Positions 24,214-33,865 of a stretch of 64,000 bases of DNA are shown in pieces. Origin of the DNA: Christensenella sp. UBA4263. GTDB taxonomy: Bacteria > Bacillota > Clostridia > Christensenellales > Aristaeellaceae. Position 1 is the stretch's first letter. The number at the start of each line of letters is the position of its first letter. Below the pieces are notes generated by a model. That model was not told where the DNA came from and ran no database searches. It saw only the letters and a program-made list of their open reading frames with translations. The position numbers and the translations under genes were made by a program. Where the stretch lies: NCBI GenBank assembly GCA_002395225.1, contig DGWH01000091.1, forward strand, positions 33,684-97,683. Direction: 5' to 3'.

Positions 24214-25109
24214 AAACCCTGCTTCTGCTCATTGCCGGTTTTTTCCTGGTCCTGTTCATTCTCTCGCGGCTTGGAGAGGGCGGAAAGAAGGCGGCCCTGT
24301 ATCTGGTCCTGATCGCCGTCGCGTTCATCATGCTTTTCCCGTTCTACGAGATGTTTGTCATGTCAACGCTCAAGACCAATGAAATCTATTCGTTCCCGCC
24401 GCGCCTCTGGTTTGGCAGCAACCTCATGAAGAATTTCGAGAACATGAACAAATCCGTGAATCTTCTGAGGGCTTTCCAGAACAGCTGCACGGTCACCATC
24501 AGCTATGTGGTTCTGGCACTGCTGTTCTGCTCCATGGGCGGCTATGCCTTCTCCATCTATGACTTCCCCGGGAAAAAGGCGCTGTTCCGCATCCTGCTGG
24601 CAACCATGATGGTTCCGGCGACGGCAGGCATGATTCCCTGGTACATCATGATGAGCAAGATCGGCTGGATCTCGGACCGTACGCCGGCCGGATTCCTGGC
24701 CCTGATCATTCCGGGCTGTGCCAACGCCTTCGGCGTCTTCTGGATGAGGCAGTACTGCCAGAACAACGTGCCCAAGTCCCTGATGGAAGCGGCCCGGATT
24801 GACGGGTGCAGCGAATGGACCATCTTTTTCCGAATCATCGCGCCCATTCTCCTTCCGGCCTATGCCTCTCTTGGCATCATGAACTTTGTCAATCAGTGGA
24901 ACGAATTCACGCAGGCCCTCCTCGTTCTCAAGCGCCAGAAATTCTACACGCTGCCGCTTCTGCTCAAGACCATGGTCGGTGACCGCGGAACGGATTACGG
25001 CGCGCTGATGCTGGCCAGTACGTGCGCGGTGCTGCCGCTGCTCATCTTCTTCCTCTGTGCATCCAAGTATTTCATGAGCGGCCTGACGGCGGGCGCCATC
25101 AAGGAATAA
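24210..25109 (+). CDS. Sugar ABC transporter permease (MalG-like)
   Basis: A 299-residue permease whose EAA loop reads EAARIDGCSEWTIFFRIIAP. It has about six or seven hydrophobic segments, the first (LLLLIAGFFLVLFILSRL) being an extra N-terminal segment before the usual first MalG segment. Its ATG overlaps the upstream permease stop, with AAAGGAGGG preceding. It partners the permease and binding protein immediately upstream. Confidence 0.92.
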   Translation: MKTLLLLIAGFFLVLFILSRLGEGGKKAALYLVLIAVAFIMLFPFYEMFVMSTLKTNEIYSFPPRLWFGSNLMKNFENMNKSVNLLRAFQNSCTVTISYVVLALLFCSMGGYAFSIYDFPGKKALFRILLATMMVPATAGMIPWYIMMSKIGWISDRTPAGFLALIIPGCANAFGVFWMRQYCQNNVPKSLMEAARIDGCSEWTIFFRIIAPILLPAYASLGIMNFVNQWNEFTQALLVLKRQKFYTLPLLLKTMVGDRGTDYGALMLASTCAVLPLLIFFLCASKYFMSGLTAGAIKE

Positions 25110-25139
25110 GCCATGCCTGTCAAAGCTGCTGCGCATATG

Positions 25140-25179
25140 TCATGGACCAAACGCATTTCCTGTGTTAAACTGTCCATGA
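25140..25179. repeat. Inverted repeat in front of the GH42 gene
   Basis: TCATGGAC (25140-25147) and GTCCATGA (25172-25179) are perfect 8-bp inverted arms separated by 24 bp. The right arm begins about 50 bp before the GH42 start. It may be an operator or an mRNA hairpin; no convincing promoter hexamers were found. Confidence 0.4.
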
Positions 25180-25221
25180 CCAAACCCCGACAGATGATCT
25201 TTACTTGACTAGGAGGACAAC

Positions 25222-27264
25222 ATGTCAAAACTTCTGGACGGCGAAAAACTGGTTCTTGGAACCTGTTACTATCCCGAGCACTGGCCGGAGGATATGTGGG
25301 AAAATGACCTCAGGCGGATGCTGGAAAATGGCATTGAGGTGATCCGGATTGCGGAATTTGCCTGGAGCAAGACGGAGCCGGTGGAAGGACACTTTACCTT
25401 TGACTTTTTTGACCGGTTCCTGGATCTGTGTGACTGGCATGGAATGAAAGTCATTTTCGGCACACCCACGGCCACGCCGCCGGCATGGCTGACGGAGAAA
25501 TACCCGGAGGTGCTCAATGCGAACATTGAGGGGATTCCGTACCGGCATGGCGCCAGACGGCATTATAACTACAATTCACTGGTCTATCAGACGCTGAGCG
25601 CCCGGATTGTCCGGGTACTGGCGGAACATTATGCCAAACGGGAATGCATTATCGGCTGGCAGATTGACAACGAGCTCAACTGCGAGCGGGAATGGTTCTA
25701 TTCCGAGGCGGATTCGGCGGCATTCCGGATTTATCTGAGAGACCGGTATGAGACCCTGGACAAGCTGAATGAGGCATGGGGGACCGTCTTCTGGAATCAG
25801 ACCTATACGGCATGGGATGAGATCCATGTGCCCAGGAAGACGATCAGCAATTCCACCAATCCCCATGAGGTGCTTGACTATATCCGCTTTATTTCGGCCA
25901 GCGCCAGGCAGTTCTGCAAGATGCAGAGTGACATTCTGAAACAGTACATCAAGCCCGGTGATTTCATTACCACCAACGGCATGTTCGCCAATCTTGACAA
26001 TCATCAGATGACGGCGGAGAGCCTGGATTTCTATACGTATGATTCGTATCCGAACTTTGCCTACTGCCTGGATGCCTATCGGGATGATCCGCGGGATCTC
26101 AAGGACCGCCGCTGGAGCCGGAACCTGACCGAGGTGCGGTCCATCTCAAAACGCTTTGGCATCATGGAGCAGCAGTCCGGTGCCAATGGCTGGAATACCC
26201 GGATGGAGGCACCGACGCCGCGGCCCGGCCAGATGACGCTGTGGACCATGCAGTCCATTGCACACGGCGCGGACTATGTCAGCTACTTCCGCTGGCGCAC
26301 CAGCACCATCGGGACGGAAATCTACTGGCACGGCATTCTTGATTATTCCGGACGTGAGAACCGCCGGATTGCCGAGCTGCGCCAGATTCATGCCGCGCTT
26401 GCAAAAATGCAGGAACTGGCCGGCTCCCGGTATGAGGCAAAAGTCGGTCTGGTCAAGGATTATGACAACATGTTCGATGCCCGTGTTGACAAGTGGCATG
26501 AGCGCATTGACTGGGCCAGCGAAACGGCGATTTTCAGCGCCTGCCAGAGGACACATACGCCGCTTGACTATGTGTATCTGGATCACACGACGCCGGAGGA
26601 AATGGCCGGATATTCCGTGCTCTTCTATCCGCATCCTGCCCTGATGAACGCGGAGCGCGCCGAGCTGCTGCGCCGCTATGTGGAGCAGGGCGGAACCCTG
26701 GTTCTTGGCTGCCGCAGTGCCTACAAGGACATGAACGGCCGCTGTGTCATGGATAATCTGCCCGGCCTTCTGTCTGACCTGACCCAGGCGGATGTGACGG
26801 AATATTCCTTCATTGCGCCGGATGCCGGCAGGGTCGTAATTGACTGGAACGGGACCGAACTGGAGGCCAGCATTTTCACGGATCTGGTGGATGCGGTCGG
26901 CAGCGGCAGGCTGGAGGGCACCTATGCATCCGATTATTACGCCGGAAGCGGTGCGCTTGTCTCCAACCGGGTGGGTGATGGAACCGTTTACTATTACGGC
27001 ACGGCATTTTCCGAGCAGGCGGCACGTGTGTTCCTTGAGAAGCTTGGTGTCGCAGAGCCCTGCAAAGAGGCCATCCTGGTACCGGAAAGCTGTGAGCTGG
27101 CCATCCGCACGAATGGCTGGAACCACTATCTGTTCGTTCTCAATTACCTGAACAAACCGGCCGCCGTGCAGCTTCGCCGGACAATGGTCAACCTCAGCAC
27201 CGGGGAGGAGATCAGCGGCAGAGTCGAGATCCCCGGATACGGCACGCTGGTCCTCAAAATCTGA
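25222..27264 (+). CDS. Beta-galactosidase, glycoside hydrolase family 42
   Basis: A 680-residue cytoplasmic enzyme that releases galactose from beta-galactosides. The A-domain begins GTCYYPEHWPED. The acid/base is Glu151 in WQIDNELNC and the nucleophile Glu316 in GIMEQQSG. Length and the following trimerisation (B) and C-terminal domains are typical of GH42. A TAGGAGG site precedes the ATG. There is no signal peptide, so it acts on sugars brought in by the ABC importer just upstream. A strong terminator follows. Confidence 0.95.
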   Translation: MSKLLDGEKLVLGTCYYPEHWPEDMWENDLRRMLENGIEVIRIAEFAWSKTEPVEGHFTFDFFDRFLDLCDWHGMKVIFGTPTATPPAWLTEKYPEVLNANIEGIPYRHGARRHYNYNSLVYQTLSARIVRVLAEHYAKRECIIGWQIDNELNCEREWFYSEADSAAFRIYLRDRYETLDKLNEAWGTVFWNQTYTAWDEIHVPRKTISNSTNPHEVLDYIRFISASARQFCKMQSDILKQYIKPGDFITTNGMFANLDNHQMTAESLDFYTYDSYPNFAYCLDAYRDDPRDLKDRRWSRNLTEVRSISKRFGIMEQQSGANGWNTRMEAPTPRPGQMTLWTMQSIAHGADYVSYFRWRTSTIGTEIYWHGILDYSGRENRRIAELRQIHAALAKMQELAGSRYEAKVGLVKDYDNMFDARVDKWHERIDWASETAIFSACQRTHTPLDYVYLDHTTPEEMAGYSVLFYPHPALMNAERAELLRRYVEQGGTLVLGCRSAYKDMNGRCVMDNLPGLLSDLTQADVTEYSFIAPDAGRVVIDWNGTELEASIFTDLVDAVGSGRLEGTYASDYYAGSGALVSNRVGDGTVYYYGTAFSEQAARVFLEKLGVAEPCKEAILVPESCELAIRTNGWNHYLFVLNYLNKPAAVQLRRTMVNLSTGEEISGRVEIPGYGTLVLKI

Positions 27265-27327
27265 TTTCCCTTTCAGGCCCAAACGGGAACGGTTTCCCGC
27301 GGCACATGGGCATTGAATCAGCTGCCA

Positions 27328-27365
27328 AAAACAAGGTCATCGATCTGGGTCGATGACCTTGTTTT
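27328..27365. terminator. Bidirectional terminator between GH42 and the ABC exporter
   Basis: A 16-bp perfect stem (27328-27343 with 27350-27365) has a 6-nt loop and A-rich/T-rich flanks. It serves both convergent genes. Confidence 0.88.
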
Positions 27366-27393
27366 GCTGCACAGATGGTCAGGAATCAGCGGT

Positions 27394-29169
27394 TCACTTT
27401 TCACCGGCCAGCTGGATCAGATAGAGCTTTTTGTAAATCCCGTTCCTGGCAAGCAGTTCCTGGTGGGTTCCGCGCTCCCGGATCCGTCCGTTGTGCATGA
27501 CCATAATGCAGTCCGCATGCTGAATGGTGCTGAGCCGGTGAGCGACCATGATGGAGGTACGTCCGGTGATCAAATGTACGAGGGCTTCCTGGATCCACTG
27601 TTCGGTTTCTGTGTCGATGTTGGAGGTAGCCTCATCCAGAATCAGGATGGCCGGATCATGGGCAAGGGTCCTGGCGAAAGACAGAAGCTGACGCTGACCG
27701 GCGGAGAGAGCGGAGCCGCGTTCACCGACAGCCTCATCATAGGCGGCGGGAAGGCGGTCAATGAATCGGCTGGCATTGACATCCTGTGCCGCCTGCCGGA
27801 TCCGTTCATCCGAAATGTCATCCAAAAGGCGGATATTCCGGCGGATGCTCCCGCTGAACAGGAACACATCCTGCTGAACCTGCCCGATAAACGTGCGCAG
27901 CCGGTCAAGGGGAATGTCCCGGATATCGATTCCATCCAGCCGGATGACGCCTTTCTGGATGTCATAATAGCGGCCAATGAGGTTCAGAATAGAGGATTTG
28001 CCGGCACCGGTGGCGCCCACAAACGCCACATGCTGGCCGGGCTCGATCCGGAAAGAGACATCCCTGAGAATCCAGTCCTCGCCCTGATAGGCAAACCAGA
28101 CGTGGTCAAATTCGATCTCGCCCCGGACCCCGGCGGGCCCGGCCGGCTTTTCGGCATCATCCCGCTGCACGGGCTCATCCAGGAGGGTAAAGATCTTTTC
28201 GGCAGAGGCAATGGCAGACTGGATCGTGGAGAACTGCTCCGCCAGTTCTTCAATCGGGTTGAACAGGCTGACGATGTACTGAAGAAAGATAAAGAACGTG
28301 CCGAGCGTAATGGTCTGGTCCAGGACATTTCGGCCGCCGACAATGACGACGATGACCAGGGCCGCCACCGAGACCATATAGATGAGCGGGCGGAAAAAGG
28401 CGTTGACCAGGAGTTCCTGATAGGTCGCCTTAAACAGCTCATCGCTTTTTTCACGGAATTCCCGGTCTTTCCGCCTCTCCTGGGCAAAGAGCTGGATGAT
28501 CTGCATCCCGGAGATGTGCTCGGAAAGGAAGGTATTGAGGGCCGTCAGTTTATTTCGGGTATTCCGGAACGCCCGGCGGGACAGGTGGCGAAACGCCGCG
28601 GTCAGTGCGACGGCAATTGGCACGGTCAGAAACGACCAGAGGGCCATCCGGACATTGAGGCAGAGCATGATGAGGGCAAACCCCAGCACCTTCATCAGGT
28701 TCTGAACGAGGCTGATCAGGGTCTGGGAAAACACTTCATTAATGGATTCGGCATCATTGGTGATGCGGGTGACGATCTTGCCGACCGGTGTGGTGTCAAA
28801 AAAGGACATGGGGAGGTTTTCCGTATGTTCAAACAGCTGATTCCGCAGGTCATAAATCATCTGCTGACCGGTTTCCTGCATGAGAAGATGCATCTTGCGG
28901 GCACACAGGAACAGGGCCGCCATGACCAGCACGTAAACACCGGCATCGGCAAGCAGCAGCTGAAACCGTTCATTCGGTGACCGCATGGCGGCTGTTTCGC
29001 CGGTGATGCAGACATCAATGGCATTCCCGATAATCATCGGCTTCATTAATCCGAGACCGGTCACCACCACCGTGAGAAAGAGGGCAATCCAGAGCTTCTT
29101 CCGGTAAAGGACGATATAGGAAAGAAGGCGGGGCAGGACAGAACGGGAAGTCCGCTTATCCTCATTCAT
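27394..29169 (-). CDS. ABC exporter half-transporter, catalytically canonical subunit
   Basis: A 591-residue fusion of a six-segment exporter membrane domain and an ATPase. Walker A is GATGAGKSS, Walker B is ILILDEATSN with the catalytic Glu, and the H-loop is MVAHRLST. The signature is LSAGQ instead of LSGGQ. Its start overlaps the stop of the other half-transporter by 8 bp. The pairing with a degenerate partner fits the heterodimeric multidrug exporters (BmrCD, TM287/288 type). The substrate cannot be read from sequence. Confidence 0.92.
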   Translation of the reverse strand: MNEDKRTSRSVLPRLLSYIVLYRKKLWIALFLTVVVTGLGLMKPMIIGNAIDVCITGETAAMRSPNERFQLLLADAGVYVLVMAALFLCARKMHLLMQETGQQMIYDLRNQLFEHTENLPMSFFDTTPVGKIVTRITNDAESINEVFSQTLISLVQNLMKVLGFALIMLCLNVRMALWSFLTVPIAVALTAAFRHLSRRAFRNTRNKLTALNTFLSEHISGMQIIQLFAQERRKDREFREKSDELFKATYQELLVNAFFRPLIYMVSVAALVIVVIVGGRNVLDQTITLGTFFIFLQYIVSLFNPIEELAEQFSTIQSAIASAEKIFTLLDEPVQRDDAEKPAGPAGVRGEIEFDHVWFAYQGEDWILRDVSFRIEPGQHVAFVGATGAGKSSILNLIGRYYDIQKGVIRLDGIDIRDIPLDRLRTFIGQVQQDVFLFSGSIRRNIRLLDDISDERIRQAAQDVNASRFIDRLPAAYDEAVGERGSALSAGQRQLLSFARTLAHDPAILILDEATSNIDTETEQWIQEALVHLITGRTSIMVAHRLSTIQHADCIMVMHNGRIRERGTHQELLARNGIYKKLYLIQLAGEK

Positions 29170-30934
29170 CTTTGTCGCCTCCCTCCTGGGTCAGCTCATG
29201 TTCGAGCTGCTGCCGGGTGTAGATGTCATGGTAAATGCCTTTGAGGGCCATCAGCTCCTCATGAGTCCCGTACTCGGCCATGCGGCCGTCGTCAAGCACC
29301 AGAATGTGATCCGCATCCTGAACCGTCGACAGGCGGCTGGCGGCAATCAGCGTGGTGCGTCCCTGGCGAAGGTCACGAAGATGCTGCAGAATCTCTTCCT
29401 CCGTATTGGTATCGACGGCAGACAGGGAATCATCCAGCAGCAGAATGCCGGCATCTGCATAAAGTGCACGGGCAATGGCAATCCGCTGTTTCTGCCCGCC
29501 GGAGACTGTCACGCCGCGCTCGCCCACAGAGGTCTGATACTGCTGCGGAAACTGCAGGATGTTGTCATGCACACAGGCGGCCTCTGCCGCCGCCCGGACC
29601 CTGGCATCGTCGGCCGGTGCGGCAAAGGCGATATTACGCTCAACGGTATCCGAGAAAAGGAAACTGTCCTGAGGGACGACGGCAATCGAGGAGCGAAGCA
29701 CGGCCATGGGAATGGTCTCAAGCGGATGTCCGTCAATGCGCAGACTCTGCGGATCACGGGGGTCATACAGACGGGTCAGAAGATTCAGAAGGGTGGTTTT
29801 CCCGGAACCGGTTCGTCCGATGATGGCCAGTGTCTCTCCGGCACGGACATGAACGGAAATGTCCTCAAGTGCCCGGGCAGCTGCACCCGGATACGTGAAA
29901 GTCAGATGGGACAGGTCAATGTCCCCCCTCAGCGCCGTGATGGAAGGATCGGTCCTTGCGCTGTCCCTGATTTCCGGCTGCTGTCTCAGAATGATGGAAA
30001 TCCGGTGAACACTGGCCATGCCCTGGGCAAAGGAGGAAATGCTCTCGCCGGCAGCGATCATCGGCCAGACCAGCAGGGTGATATAGCTGTTGAAGGTAAT
30101 AAACTGGCCGACCGTTATTTCCCCGTAAATCGCCATGCGCCCGCCCCAGAGCAGGGTCAGGAGCGTGGCGATGCCGATGACAAATTCCAGAAGGGGAAAC
30201 ACCAGGGCCATCAGGCGGACCACCGCCAGATTCTTTTCCTTTGACCGGGTATTCACCCGGGCAAATTCCATCAGCTGCTTCCGTTCCTGCACAAAGGCCT
30301 TGATGACCCGGATTCCGGAGATGGATTCCTGCACGGAATCCGTTAGCTCGGAAAAGGCCTCCTGACGTGCCAGAAAGCGCCGGTGCATGATTCTGCCAAA
30401 CAGCAGATCACCGAAAATGATCAGAATCAGCGGAATGACGGCGATCAAGGTCAGTTTCGGACTGACATAGACGATCATGCCCCGGAGGACGAGAACGAGC
30501 ATCAGGGTGGCATCTACCGTGCTGATCACCGTCATTCCCAGCAGCTTTCGCACCGAAAGCAGGTCGTTGGTAAAGTGGGCCATGATATCGCCGGTTTTAT
30601 GCTGGTGGTACCAGGCAGGGGAAAGGGTTTCAATGTGGGTAAACAGGTCATCCCGGATTTCCCGTTCAATGGACCTGGAACTGCCGAACAGAAAATAGCG
30701 CCAGCCAAAACGTCCCAGCATGATCAGCGCGCCGTAAAGAAGGATGCGCATGGCAAGGCCAAAAACCCCCTGCGCGTCAAGCATTCCGTTTGTCAGTCCA
30801 TCCGTCACATTTCCCGTGATCCGGGGAATCAGCGTGTTCACGAAATCAACGGTGATGAGGGAAACGATGCCCAGAAGATATGAAAACCAGTATCGGCGCA
30901 GGTAATGAAAGAGAAGCTTCAAATCGGATTTCAT
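29162..30934 (-). CDS. ABC exporter half-transporter with degenerate ATP site
   Basis: A 590-residue exporter subunit. Walker A is GRTGSGKTT and the signature VSGGQKQR is intact, but Walker B ends LLLDDSLSAVD with Asp in place of the catalytic Glu. The H-loop reads IAASRLST with Ser in place of His. Those two changes mark the non-hydrolysing site of a heterodimeric exporter. A GGGGAGG site precedes the ATG at 30934. It is the first gene of the two-gene operon. Confidence 0.92.
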   Translation of the reverse strand: MKSDLKLLFHYLRRYWFSYLLGIVSLITVDFVNTLIPRITGNVTDGLTNGMLDAQGVFGLAMRILLYGALIMLGRFGWRYFLFGSSRSIEREIRDDLFTHIETLSPAWYHQHKTGDIMAHFTNDLLSVRKLLGMTVISTVDATLMLVLVLRGMIVYVSPKLTLIAVIPLILIIFGDLLFGRIMHRRFLARQEAFSELTDSVQESISGIRVIKAFVQERKQLMEFARVNTRSKEKNLAVVRLMALVFPLLEFVIGIATLLTLLWGGRMAIYGEITVGQFITFNSYITLLVWPMIAAGESISSFAQGMASVHRISIILRQQPEIRDSARTDPSITALRGDIDLSHLTFTYPGAAARALEDISVHVRAGETLAIIGRTGSGKTTLLNLLTRLYDPRDPQSLRIDGHPLETIPMAVLRSSIAVVPQDSFLFSDTVERNIAFAAPADDARVRAAAEAACVHDNILQFPQQYQTSVGERGVTVSGGQKQRIAIARALYADAGILLLDDSLSAVDTNTEEEILQHLRDLRQGRTTLIAASRLSTVQDADHILVLDDGRMAEYGTHEELMALKGIYHDIYTRQQLEHELTQEGGDKDE

Positions 30935-30963
30935 AGGTTCCTCCCCTGAAAAGATGCGGGCCT

Positions 30964-30992
30964 ATTATAGATGCAATCATCCGGCGATGCAA
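30964..30992 (-). promoter_or_regulatory. Promoter of the ABC exporter operon
   Basis: On the minus strand TTGCAT (30987-30992), a 17-bp spacer and perfect TATAAT (30964-30969) are present; the start site would be about 23 nt before the ATG. Confidence 0.82.
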
Positions 30993-31029
30993 TTCCTTTT
31001 CTGCGGACATGTGGGAGTACGTGCAAACA

Positions 31030-31060
31030 AAAACACGGTGAGCATTGCTCACCGTGTTTT
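31030..31060 (-). terminator. Terminator of the ArsB/NhaD-type transporter gene
   Basis: A 14-bp stem (AAAACACGGTGAGC 31030-31043 region with GCTCACCGTGTTTT 31047-31060) around a 3-nt loop, T-rich on the minus strand side, just past the stop at 31067. Confidence 0.85.
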
Positions 31061-31066
31061 AACGGT

Positions 31067-32350
31067 TTATTTTCCCCAGACGAACCAGATGAAGAGGTAA
31101 CCGACAAATACGGCTGTCAGGGTAAAGGGGACGCCGATTCGCATGAAATCTTTAAACGAGGTCTCATGCCCATGCTTTTTCAGAATGCCCACCGCCGCGA
31201 TATTGGCACTGGCGCCAATGGGCGTCAGGTTTCCGCCCAGGGTGGCACCGGTCAGAAGGCCGAAGTAGAGGACATAGGGCTCAATGCCCAGGATCGTGGT
31301 GACGGTTTGCAGAACCGGCAGCATGGTGGCCACATAGGGAATGTTGTCAACAAAAGCAGAGATGAGAACAGAGCCCCAGACCACAATGGTGTACAGCAGG
31401 AACAGATTGTTTCCGCCTGCCGAGACGATAAAGCCGGCAAAATCATCGATAATTCCGACGGCCGTGACGCCGGCGATCACCAGGAACAGGGAGAACAGGA
31501 GAATCAGCGTCTCCACGTCAACGGACTCAACGGCATGCTGGGCTTCCTTTGTCGAACGGGACTGGACAACGGTAATGACAATGGTCAGCACGGCGATGCA
31601 GATACAGATCAGACCGTTGGTGATATCCGGTTTTTCCGGAATGAACGAGGCCAGAATCAGCAGGACAACCACCATGACCAGCATGACCGTGGGGATGTAG
31701 TTGGTGACCTTTGTCCGCTCGCGGATCGTTCCCTGAATGGGTGCCTGTTCATTCCGGAACAGGAACATGATGATGGGAATGGTGGCCAGTGCACCGAGCT
31801 CGACGGCAAAAAAGATGCCCGGCTTTCCGTTCATAAAGAAGAAGGAAGTAAAGTCCATTCCGGCATAGGCGCCCAGCATGATGGAAGTCGTATCACCGAC
31901 CAGCGTGGCTGCTCCCTGCAGATTGGAGGAGACCGCAATACACAGAATCATGGGGACGGGGGAGATGCCAAGAGAGGTACAGATCGCCAGGCCGACCGGT
32001 GCGATCATCAGGACCGTTGCCACATTGTCGATAAAAGCGGAAACAAGGCCGGCGAAAAGCGACATATAAATCGTAACCCACATCACGTTTTTTGAGTGGT
32101 CAAGAAGAAACTCCGCGATGAGGTTGGGCATTTTTGAGGCAATGAAGTAATCCACGATAATCATCGTGCCGAGGAGCATCATGAGGACGTTCCAGTTAAT
32201 GGCGGCCGGAATGGCGGCAAAGGGCAGAATACCGATTGCGATGAACAATACAGCCGTCACAGCCGCCGCATGCACACGGAATTTCGGCTTGATGATCATC
32301 ACCGCATACATACAGATAAACATAATCAGAGCAATCAGTTTTAAATTCAA
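31067..32350 (-). CDS. ArsB/NhaD (IT superfamily) ion transporter
   Basis: A 427-residue membrane protein with about 10-12 hydrophobic segments. The repeated motif around FIDNVATVLMIAP and FVDNIPYVATMLPV, with GDTTSIM and GGNLTPIGASANI, is characteristic of the ArsB/NhaD/SLC13-related ion-transporter superfamily. Substrates in this group include sodium, arsenite and dicarboxylates; the sequence alone does not choose. The start is a TTG at 32350, preceded by GGGAGGG. It appears to be a single-gene transcript. Confidence 0.88.
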   Translation of the reverse strand: MNLKLIALIMFICMYAVMIIKPKFRVHAAAVTAVLFIAIGILPFAAIPAAINWNVLMMLLGTMIIVDYFIASKMPNLIAEFLLDHSKNVMWVTIYMSLFAGLVSAFIDNVATVLMIAPVGLAICTSLGISPVPMILCIAVSSNLQGAATLVGDTTSIMLGAYAGMDFTSFFFMNGKPGIFFAVELGALATIPIIMFLFRNEQAPIQGTIRERTKVTNYIPTVMLVMVVVLLILASFIPEKPDITNGLICICIAVLTIVITVVQSRSTKEAQHAVESVDVETLILLFSLFLVIAGVTAVGIIDDFAGFIVSAGGNNLFLLYTIVVWGSVLISAFVDNIPYVATMLPVLQTVTTILGIEPYVLYFGLLTGATLGGNLTPIGASANIAAVGILKKHGHETSFKDFMRIGVPFTLTAVFVGYLFIWFVWGK

Positions 32351-32541
32351 GAATAAACCCTCCCTGAAAACAGAAATGGTATACAGTTTAAGACAAACTG
32401 TCCGGCTCTATATCTTAGTCGAATTCAGCAGGAATGGCAAGAACAAATTGTGTGGCATTCATTTCTGAGCAAATCTTTAGCGGTCCTGGCCGCTGCCTCA
32501 GAAGTGAGACGCAGGCTGGAATGACCGCCTGCACAACAGAC

Positions 32542-32609
32542 TTGATTTTCCGGTTCGCCTGTTGTACTCTTTAGGTGATTTCAAGACTGTTCTGCATTTG
32601 GCAGAACAG
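32542..32609 (+). promoter_or_regulatory. Probable msrA promoter and leader hairpin
   Basis: TTGATT (32542-32547) and TACTCT (32565-32570) are spaced 17 bp. Just downstream CTGTTCTGC (32587-32595) and GCAGAACAG (32601-32609) form a 9-bp hairpin in the leader. The hairpin lacks a T-run and could protect the mRNA or bind a regulator. Confidence 0.45.
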
Positions 32610-32639
32610 GAATTACACAGACAGAAAGGAAAAACCAGG

Positions 32640-33155
32640 ATGAGTCTTGAGAAAATTGCACTGGCCGGCGGCTGTTTCTGGGGAACGGAACGGTATTTTC
32701 AGCTGCTGCGCGGCGTCAGGGAAACCACCGTCGGGTATGCAAACGGACCAACGGATCATGCGCCTTCCTATGAGGAAGTCAAGCATGGCCTCGGGCATGC
32801 GGAAACGGTGATGATCACCTTCGATCCGGATGAAATCACGCTCGCCGAGCTGCTGGAGCAGTACTATACCATTATCGATCCGTTTTCCGTCAACCGGCAG
32901 GGACATGATGAGGGCATCCAGTACAGAACCGGAATCTACTACCTCACGGATGAACAGCGGGAAACGGCTGAGAAGAGCATGAACCGGCTGGAGGAACGCC
33001 TGGGACGAAAAACCGCCATTGAGGTCATGAAACTGGCCTGTTTCTATCCGGCGGAGGAATACCATCAGGATTACCTGATCAAGAATCCGAACGGCTACTG
33101 TCATCTGAGTGCCGGACACTTTGAGGCGGCAAAAGCGTATGGCCGCACCAAATAA
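32640..33155 (+). CDS. msrA: Peptide-methionine (S)-S-oxide reductase
   Basis: A 171-residue MsrA that repairs oxidised methionine. The catalytic Cys12 sits in AGGCFWGTE. HAETV and the GIYYLTDEQ block are conserved. It lacks a fused MsrB domain. The ATG at 32640 follows AGAAAGGA; an upstream frame extension to 32562 falls within the promoter region. Its stop is 20 bp before the start of a small exported protein. Confidence 0.95.
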   Translation: MSLEKIALAGGCFWGTERYFQLLRGVRETTVGYANGPTDHAPSYEEVKHGLGHAETVMITFDPDEITLAELLEQYYTIIDPFSVNRQGHDEGIQYRTGIYYLTDEQRETAEKSMNRLEERLGRKTAIEVMKLACFYPAEEYHQDYLIKNPNGYCHLSAGHFEAAKAYGRTK

Positions 33156-33174
33156 TGCCGTCGGGAAAACGGGC

Positions 33175-33795
33175 ATGTTTCGTTTTCTTCCGCTAATTTT
33201 CCTGTTCCTGATTCTGCCTGCCGCGTGCCTTTCGGAAACTGTGCCGCCCTGGCTTGAGGCACTTGAGCAGGCGGAGGGATTCGAGCAGCAGGACGGGGAA
33301 AACTGGGTGTATCAGCAAATGGCCGTATATCCCTTTACGGACGGCAAAGCCTTCTTCGGTCTGGAAGGTGCCACCCGTGCAGCCAACGGCGAGGTGCTGA
33401 TCTGTGCCTTTGCGGGCCTGTCTGATATCCGGAATCAGCCGCTGGCGGGTGTAACCCGGTTCGAGGTTCTCATCGGGGATCAGGTCTGGTCCTGGCATCA
33501 GCCGATCGTCGGGAAAAGTGCCTCGCTTGTCTATCTCGGCGAATCGGAAAGGGATTTTCTTAATGCACTGGCAAAGGCGGAACAGGTGAATGTACAGCTT
33601 CATTTCCTGGCCCGGAAAATGCTCGTGTCCTTTCATGAACCGGAAGCGGAAAAGCTCAGGAAAGCCGCTGCACTTCTGGCAGGGGCACTTGAGGCCGTTG
33701 ACACGGGCAGTGACTCCGTGACCGGCCGCTATGAGCAGGAACATCCGGTCAGGCGGCAGGGGAACCCGGAATCGCCGGTCCCGGCAGGTCCATAA
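33175..33795 (+). CDS. Small exported protein of unknown function
   Basis: A 206-residue protein with a signal peptide (FRFLPLIFLFLILPAACLSE). The cysteine near the cleavage site has Pro at position -3, so it is not a normal lipobox. The rest is a predicted globular domain rich in aromatic residues (WVYQQMAVYPF, DQVWSWHQP). I do not recognise a family. An ATG at 33139 overlapping msrA is possible, but 33175 starts the signal peptide directly. It likely shares the msrA transcript and ends at a strong terminator. Confidence 0.7.
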   Translation: MFRFLPLIFLFLILPAACLSETVPPWLEALEQAEGFEQQDGENWVYQQMAVYPFTDGKAFFGLEGATRAANGEVLICAFAGLSDIRNQPLAGVTRFEVLIGDQVWSWHQPIVGKSASLVYLGESERDFLNALAKAEQVNVQLHFLARKMLVSFHEPEAEKLRKAAALLAGALEAVDTGSDSVTGRYEQEHPVRRQGNPESPVPAGP

Positions 33796-33812
33796 AACAC
33801 GGCAACACAAAG

Positions 33813-33845
33813 AGGATCCGCATTCAGTTGATGCGGATCCTTTTT
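33813..33845 (+). terminator. Terminator after the msrA operon
   Basis: An 11-bp stem (AGGATCCGCAT 33813-33823 with ATGCGGATCCT 33831-33841) with a 7-nt loop, followed by a run of five T residues. Confidence 0.9.
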
Positions 33846-33865
33846 CATCTGGTCAAAAGCCGGAT

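Noticed and set aside
27313..28980. A 555-codon open frame on the plus strand opposite the ABC exporter
   Set aside because: It is antisense to a gene with intact Walker and signature motifs, and its translation is low in hydrophobic patterning and has no family features. It comes from codon bias of the opposite gene.
33175..33240. Lipoprotein assignment for the small exported protein after msrA
   Set aside because: The cysteine context is PAAC with Pro at -3, which does not fit the lipobox, so it was described as exported only.
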